DNA from: Gemmatimonadaceae bacterium
Lineage (GTDB): Bacteria; Gemmatimonadota; Gemmatimonadetes; Gemmatimonadales; Gemmatimonadaceae
DNA length: 64,000 bases
Direction of reading: 5' to 3'
NCBI GenBank assembly: GCA_036504815.1
Contig: DASXUN010000030.1
Coordinates: forward strand, 62,001-126,000
Below the pieces are notes generated by a model. The model saw only the letters and a program-made list of their open reading frames with translations, was not told the DNA's origin and searched no databases. Every line of letters starts with the position of its first letter. The first letter of the stretch is position 1. Below, piece after piece: positions 60,161-64,000 of this stretch. The translations under genes were made by a program, and so were the position numbers.

Positions 60161-60218
60161 GGCAGCGCGGAAGGCGTGCATCGGTCGCACCAGAGTCGCG
60201 AACGCCGGGCATCGCAGG

Positions 60219-60224
60219 CATATT
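60219..60224 (+). promoter_or_regulatory. Candidate -10 box for the glycosidase gene
   Basis: CATATT ends seven bases before the ATG at 60232, the same box and spacing as at 53799. Confidence 0.35.
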
Positions 60225-60231
60225 CGCGGAC

Positions 60232-62871
60232 ATGCGACAGATCATCGTAGGGCTCGCGCTTGCCACCGCCTTCCCCGTGGTCGCCGGCGCCCAGACCATC
60301 GCCCCCTTCGACCTCGGGCGATCACCCATCGCGCTCGGCGGCGACGCCCGCCCCGGACAATTCGTCAGCGCCGTCGGCCGACGCGCCATCGCGATGGGGA
60401 CCGAAGACGGCGCCTTCGAGCTGTGGAGCTGGCCGTACAAGTGGATGCACGACCTCAAGCTCAGCTTCCGCGTCCCCAAGTACACCCAGGCCATTCCCGG
60501 GCGCGACGTCGCGCGGTCGGTGCTGGTGCGCCCCGAAGGCGTGACCATCACGTACGCCTACGAGACGTTCACCGTGAAGCAGACGGTCTTCGCCTCCATC
60601 GACAAGCCGGCGGTGATGATGCTGCTGGAGGTGGACGCCATTCGCCCGATGGAGATCATCGCGTCGTTCGTCCCCGACTTGCATCTCGCCTGGCCGGCCT
60701 CGCTCGGCGGGCAGTACGTCGCGTGGCACGCGGGAGCCAAGGCCTTCGTGTTCAGCGAGAGCCGCCGCAAGGTGAGTGCCTTCCTCGGCTCGCCGGCGGT
60801 CACGCAGGCGAGCGACGTCCCGGCGCACATGCTCAGCGCCGCGCCGCCGCAGTTCACCATCGGCGTGGGCAGCGACAAGGAGCGCTACACCGAGCCGCGC
60901 CTCGGCGAACCGCCGGGGGGCAACGTCAACATCCACGCCAAGTACATCCCCATCGTGATGGCCGGCGGCGAGATGCCGCGTGATTCGGTGCTCGCGCTCT
61001 ATCGCTCGCTGCTGCAGCCGGGGGCCATCGAACGCGAGTGGAAGAAGCGCGTGGCACACGCCGACTCGATTCGCACGCAGCAGGTGTCGGTGAGCACGGG
61101 CGACGCCACGCTCGACCTGGCGGCCGAGTGGGCCAAGGTGAACCTCGACGAGTCGATGGTCTGCAACCCCGACCTCGGGTGCGGGCTCGTGGCGGGGTAC
61201 GGGCTATCGGGCGCCGCGAGCGACCGTCCCGGCTTCGGCTGGTTCTTCGGCGGCGACGCGTCCATCAACTCGTTCGCGATGAGCGCGGCGGGACAGCACG
61301 ACCTGGTGCGCGACGGCGCGCTCAAGTTCTTCGCCAAGTACCAGCGCGCCGACGGCAAGATCACCCACGAGATCTCGCAGGGGGCGGGGAAGATCGACTG
61401 GTTCGGCTCGTATGGCTACGCGTACTACCACGGCGACACCACCCCGTTCTGGATTCTGGCCTTTGGCGAGTACTGGAAGCAGACCGCCGACACGGCCACC
61501 GTGCGTGCGCTCTGGCCGAAGGTGAAGAAGGCCTACGAGTGGTCGCGCAAGTGCGACACCGACGGCGACGGGCTGATGGAGAACACCTGCGCCGGCGCCG
61601 GCGCGCTCGAGGTGGGCGACCTGCAGGAGGGGATCGTCAGCGACGTCTACCTGAACGGCGTGTGGGCGGCGTCCCTGGAGCGGTTCGCGCGCATGGCCGA
61701 GGCGATGGGCGAGACGGCCCTGGCGGCCGAGGCGCGGGCCGAGCGGGTGCGCGCCGTCGCGGCGCTCGACGGCAAGCTCTGGATTCCGGCCAAGGGACAG
61801 TATGCCTTTGCCGTGCTCGAGCAGGGGAAGATCAACGAGACGATGACGGCCTGGCCGGCGACGGCGATGGCGTTTGACGTGTTCGGCAAGACCAACGGCC
61901 GGCTGATGGCCGAGCGCATGGCGCGCAGCGACCTCACCACCGACTGGGGGGTGCGCCCGCTCTCGACGACCAGCCGACTGTTCGACCCGCTGCACTACAA
62001 CAACGGCGCCGTCTGGCCGTTCGTGACCGGCTGGGTGGCGACCGCGCAGTTCCGCTATGGCAATCCGCAGGCGGGGTGGCAGGCGCTGCGGGCAATCGCC
62101 GGCACGACCTTCGATGAGGCACGCGGCCGGAACCCCGAGGTGATCAGCGGCCGCGTGTACAAGCCGCTCGACACCGCGGTGCCGCAGCAGTTCTTCGCGA
62201 CGTCGATGATCCTGACACCGCTGCTCCGGGGGCTGATGGGTCTCGAGGTGGATGCGCCGGCGAACACGCTGACGGTGGCGCCGTGGGTGCCGCCCGGCCA
62301 CGAACAGGTGCGCGTGGAGAAATTGGCGGTCGGCGGGGTGCGACTGGACCTGTCGGTCACCGATATGGCGCAGCAACCGGAGCGGGTGTTGCTCGTTGCT
62401 CCGAGCGCGGGCGTCACGCTCTCGCGGCCGCTCAAGGTCCGCTTTGCACCGCCCGGCGGCGGCGTTGCCGAGGGGGTGCTGGCGCCGGGTGCCCGGTCAT
62501 TGCGCCTGGCGCTGGCCAGGGCGCGCGAGTGGAGCGTGATGCTGGCCGATGCCCGGCCGGCCGTGATCGGCGAGCGGTCGAAGAATCCACGGATCGTGGC
62601 CGCGCAAGCCGACGGCGCGGGGTACCGTGTGACGGTCGAGGCGTTGGCCGGCAGCATCGTCGCACTCTGGGTGCAGCCCCCGGCGTCCCGCTCGTTCGAG
62701 GCGGAGGGCGCCGGGGTTCGCGTGCGCAACATCCCCGCCGACTTCGCTGTCGTCGACTCACCGCTCAAGCGATTCGCCGCCCATGCAGCGCCTGCGGAGA
62801 TCACCATGCCCGCGAGCGGCGAGGATGCGGACGGATATGTGAGGAGGGAGGTAGTGTTTAGGGCCAGGTAA
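60232..62871 (+). CDS. Exported glycoside hydrolase with alpha/alpha toroid (amylo-glucosidase-like)
   Basis: An 879-residue protein with a signal peptide (ending near A-G-A-Q). The N-terminal part is a beta-sandwich (to about 280); residues 290-680 form an (alpha/alpha)6 toroid seen in glucoamylases and debranching enzymes: F-G-W-F-F-G-G-D-A near 335, K-I-T-H-E-I near 380, W-F-G-S-Y-G-Y-A-Y-Y near 393, C-D-T-D-G-D-G-L-M-E-N near 440 and N-N-G-A-V-W-P-F near 582, in which acidic residues are candidates for acid/base roles. A C-terminal beta domain follows. Substrate likely an alpha-glucan or glycan; not proven. The gene follows the deacetylase by 71 bases. Confidence 0.85.
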   Translation: MRQIIVGLALATAFPVVAGAQTIAPFDLGRSPIALGGDARPGQFVSAVGRRAIAMGTEDGAFELWSWPYKWMHDLKLSFRVPKYTQAIPGRDVARSVLVRPEGVTITYAYETFTVKQTVFASIDKPAVMMLLEVDAIRPMEIIASFVPDLHLAWPASLGGQYVAWHAGAKAFVFSESRRKVSAFLGSPAVTQASDVPAHMLSAAPPQFTIGVGSDKERYTEPRLGEPPGGNVNIHAKYIPIVMAGGEMPRDSVLALYRSLLQPGAIEREWKKRVAHADSIRTQQVSVSTGDATLDLAAEWAKVNLDESMVCNPDLGCGLVAGYGLSGAASDRPGFGWFFGGDASINSFAMSAAGQHDLVRDGALKFFAKYQRADGKITHEISQGAGKIDWFGSYGYAYYHGDTTPFWILAFGEYWKQTADTATVRALWPKVKKAYEWSRKCDTDGDGLMENTCAGAGALEVGDLQEGIVSDVYLNGVWAASLERFARMAEAMGETALAAEARAERVRAVAALDGKLWIPAKGQYAFAVLEQGKINETMTAWPATAMAFDVFGKTNGRLMAERMARSDLTTDWGVRPLSTTSRLFDPLHYNNGAVWPFVTGWVATAQFRYGNPQAGWQALRAIAGTTFDEARGRNPEVISGRVYKPLDTAVPQQFFATSMILTPLLRGLMGLEVDAPANTLTVAPWVPPGHEQVRVEKLAVGGVRLDLSVTDMAQQPERVLLVAPSAGVTLSRPLKVRFAPPGGGVAEGVLAPGARSLRLALARAREWSVMLADARPAVIGERSKNPRIVAAQADGAGYRVTVEALAGSIVALWVQPPASRSFEAEGAGVRVRNIPADFAVVDSPLKRFAAHAAPAEITMPASGEDADGYVRREVVFRAR

Positions 62872-62872
62872 G

Positions 62873-62980
62873 AGAGACAACAGCGAGAAAACAGAAAGAA
62901 AACAGAGAGACAACAGGACGGCGCTCGCGCGCATCTGTTGTCTCTCTGTTTTCTCTCGGTTGTCTTTCTGTTGTTTCTCT
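62873..62980. repeat. Word-repeat inverted element A
   Basis: Begins two bases after the glycosidase stop. The left arm (62873-62916) is built of A/G/C words such as ACAACAG and AGAGAGA; the right arm (62935-62980) is its T/C counterpart. The innermost 20 bases (62897-62916 with 62935-62954) pair perfectly; the outer parts pair with mismatches. The loop is a GC-rich 18 bases. The same words form element B 950 bases away. It may serve as a terminator. Confidence 0.7.
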
Positions 62981-62991
62981 GCCCTTAACGA

Positions 62992-63100
62992 GTCGCGGTA
63001 GGTCAGCGGTTGACGAGCCAGTGACGGCCCCCCGGCGCACTGTACGCGCCCCCCGCTGTGCCTACCGCGACACGCTGGGTCGCTCGAGGCGACCCTGCGT
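62992..63100. other. Strongly structured intergenic segment, candidate RNA element
   Basis: Two stems follow one another. The first has 62992-63002 paired with 63061-63071 (11 base pairs, perfect) and 63004-63009 with 63053-63058 (6 base pairs), with bulges of one and two bases; its 43-base loop can form an inner CAGTG/CACTG stem. The second has 63072-63075 with 63097-63100 and 63077-63083 with 63089-63095 around a five-base loop. No protein frame explains this. It could be a small RNA, an mRNA leader or DNA structure. Confidence 0.5.
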
Positions 63101-63211
63101 TACCTGCTATGTTTGTCTCCGGTGCGGCGCCGCGATCGTTCAGCGCGCTCCCGGTCGCAGAGGGAATGTCTAATTCGGGGCATCGTCGCGGAATGGGGTG
63201 CAATTATGGAA

Positions 63212-63238
63212 GTTTTGTGAGGCAATTCCTCACGAAAC
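63212..63238. promoter_or_regulatory. Operator-like dyad upstream of dinB-family gene
   Basis: Eleven-base arms 63212-63222 and 63228-63238 (GTTTTGTGAGG and CCTCACGAAAC) are inverted with one mismatch and five bases between. They lie over and next to the expected -35 region of the promoter at 63249. Such a symmetrical site fits binding of a dimeric regulator. Confidence 0.5.
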
Positions 63239-63248
63239 CCTTACACCC

Positions 63249-63254
63249 TAGATT
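63249..63254 (+). promoter_or_regulatory. Candidate -10 box for the dinB-family gene
   Basis: TAGATT at 63249-63254, 35 bases before the ATG; a ribosome site AAGGGGG lies between, so a leader of about 28 bases is expected. Confidence 0.5.
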
Positions 63255-63289
63255 CACTCCGGAAAGTGGAATTCCAAAGGGGGATTTAG

Positions 63290-63820
63290 ATGAGCATCGC
63301 CGCGACCATGCGCCCAGGCGCTGATGAGTTTGCCCCATTCTACGCGGGATACGTCGCCGCCGTCCCCGATGGCGACATCTCGCGGACGCTTGCGCAGCAG
63401 GGGGAGGACATGCTCTCCCGCCTCAAAGGGCTCAGCGAGGCGCAGGCCGCGCACGCGTACGCCCCGGGGAAGTGGACGGTGAAGGAAGTCGTCTGCCACA
63501 TCTCCGACGCCGAGCGGATCTTCGCGTATCGCCTGCTGCGCATCGCCCGCGGCGATGCCACGCCGCTCGCGCCCTTCGACGAAGACGCCTATGCCGCGCA
63601 CTGCGAGGCCAACGACCGCACGCTCGACACGCTCCTTGGCGAGTTCGCCGCCGTGCGCGGCGCTTCGCTGGCCCTGCTGCGGTGGCTCCCCGAAGCCGCC
63701 TGGACACGGCGCGGGACCGCGAGCGGCAAGGAGATCAGCGTCCGCGCCCTGGCGTGGATCATGACCGGACACGCCCTGCACCACGTGTCGGTGCTCAAAG
63801 ACAGATACGGGGTGGCCTGA
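63290..63820 (+). CDS. DinB family protein
   Basis: A 176-residue four-helix-bundle protein of the DinB/YfiT group. The metal-binding His triad is visible: V-C-H-I-S-D-A-E-R near residue 65 and H-A-L-H-H near 160-164, the usual spacing. Members include bacillithiol and mycothiol transferases and proteins induced by DNA damage; the exact reaction is not shown. The ATG is preceded at good distance by AAGGGGG. The gene has its own promoter and a dyad site, and is bracketed by two related hairpin elements. Confidence 0.85.
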   Translation: MSIAATMRPGADEFAPFYAGYVAAVPDGDISRTLAQQGEDMLSRLKGLSEAQAAHAYAPGKWTVKEVVCHISDAERIFAYRLLRIARGDATPLAPFDEDAYAAHCEANDRTLDTLLGEFAAVRGASLALLRWLPEAAWTRRGTASGKEISVRALAWIMTGHALHHVSVLKDRYGVA

Positions 63821-63936
63821 GAGAGACAACAGAGAGACAACAGAAGAACAACAGAGAAAAAACAGAGGTGCCCACGTTGAATCGGGCACCTCTGTTGTCT
63901 TTCGGTTGTCTCTCTGTTGTTTGTCTGTTGTTTCTC
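63821..63936. repeat. Word-repeat inverted element B with terminator core
   Basis: Starts right after the dinB-family stop. The core is a perfect 13-base-pair stem (63861-63873 with 63884-63896) with a 10-base loop, like a terminator. It is extended outwards on the left by A-rich words (ACAACAGAGAGA) and on the right by their T-rich counterparts, with imperfect pairing. It lies between convergent genes and reaches the stop codon of the minus-strand gene, so it may act on both strands. Confidence 0.75.
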
Positions 63937-64000
63937 TAGATGTGAATCGCTCGCCCCAGCGCCGCCAACGCCGCTTCCTTCACCGTCTCGCCGAGCGTCG
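63936..64000 (-). CDS. C-terminal end of a minus-strand gene, unidentified
   Basis: The last 20 or so codons of a gene that continues past the right edge. Reading from the edge, the tail is Thr-Leu-Gly-Glu-Thr-Val-Lys-Glu then an Ala/Leu-rich helix and a Gly-Arg-Ala-Ile-His-Ile end, stopping at TAG 63938-63936. The clean codon use with GC third positions suggests a real protein. I do not recognise the family from this piece. Confidence 0.4.
   Translation of the reverse strand, partial: TLGETVKEAALAALGRAIHI

Overview
The window is high-GC bacterial chromosome with closely packed genes on both strands. I see no tRNA, rRNA, CRISPR array, insertion sequence or phage gene. The gene content fits a heterotrophic, aerobic, diderm bacterium, and my best guess is the phylum Gemmatimonadota. 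This guess rests on the mix of families: a SucA-type 2-oxoglutarate dehydrogenase, secreted LmbE-like deacetylase next to a sodium symporter, DUF1800/DUF1501 pair, bactofilin, ThyX, squalene/phytoene synthase, a small family best known from Bacteroidetes, and many Gram-negative export signals. It is inference from family content, not a database match.

Layout. 1-5463: a cut-off CPA2 antiporter, an acyltransferase, a Bacteroidetes-type small protein, and a minus-strand run of MscS channel, Wzm/Wzt-like polysaccharide ABC exporter and DUF6526 membrane protein. 5649-9932: MsrP/MsrQ methionine sulfoxide repair, a methyltransferase, a THUMP RNA methyltransferase and a MOSC protein. 9984-14055: a porin-like barrel divergent from a cupredoxin gene, which is followed by an unusual sensor-HAMP-Ser/Thr kinase. 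14158-22835: sucA, the LmbE-type protein, a 32-residue membrane protein, a sodium symporter, then a soluble histidine kinase with an ANTAR response regulator. 22859-29866: MFS exporter, two CopD-family proteins, and the complete de novo NAD set nadB, nadA, nadC with a tiny zinc-ribbon protein. 29870-35819: YyaL-type protein, GT39 glycosyltransferase, M20 dipeptidase, FkbM methyltransferase. 35875-42396 (mostly minus): rho, a repeat-like protein, a polysaccharide deacetylase, DUF1501 and DUF1800. 42783-51756: small hypothetical, an EF-G-2-type GTPase, thyX, squalene/phytoene synthase, and a minus-strand run of M20 peptidase, small protein, degenerate RNase HI, small membrane protein and zinc-ribbon protein. 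51835-60160: PhaF-like histone-tailed protein, CoA transferase, degenerate SGNH lipoprotein, ECF sigma factor with possible partner, bactofilin, and a YbhN-GT4-NodB glycolipid operon. 60232-end: secreted glycosidase, a structured intergenic region, a DinB-family gene and the end of a minus-strand gene.

The points most worth a second look are: the dinB region, bracketed by two related hairpin arrays and preceded by a structured-RNA candidate and an operator-like dyad; an RNase HI homologue lacking two catalytic carboxylates; the membrane sensor fused to a Ser/Thr kinase beside a copper protein; a recurring TANNNT box 5-9 bases before start codons that suggests leaderless mRNAs; and several very small translationally coupled genes.
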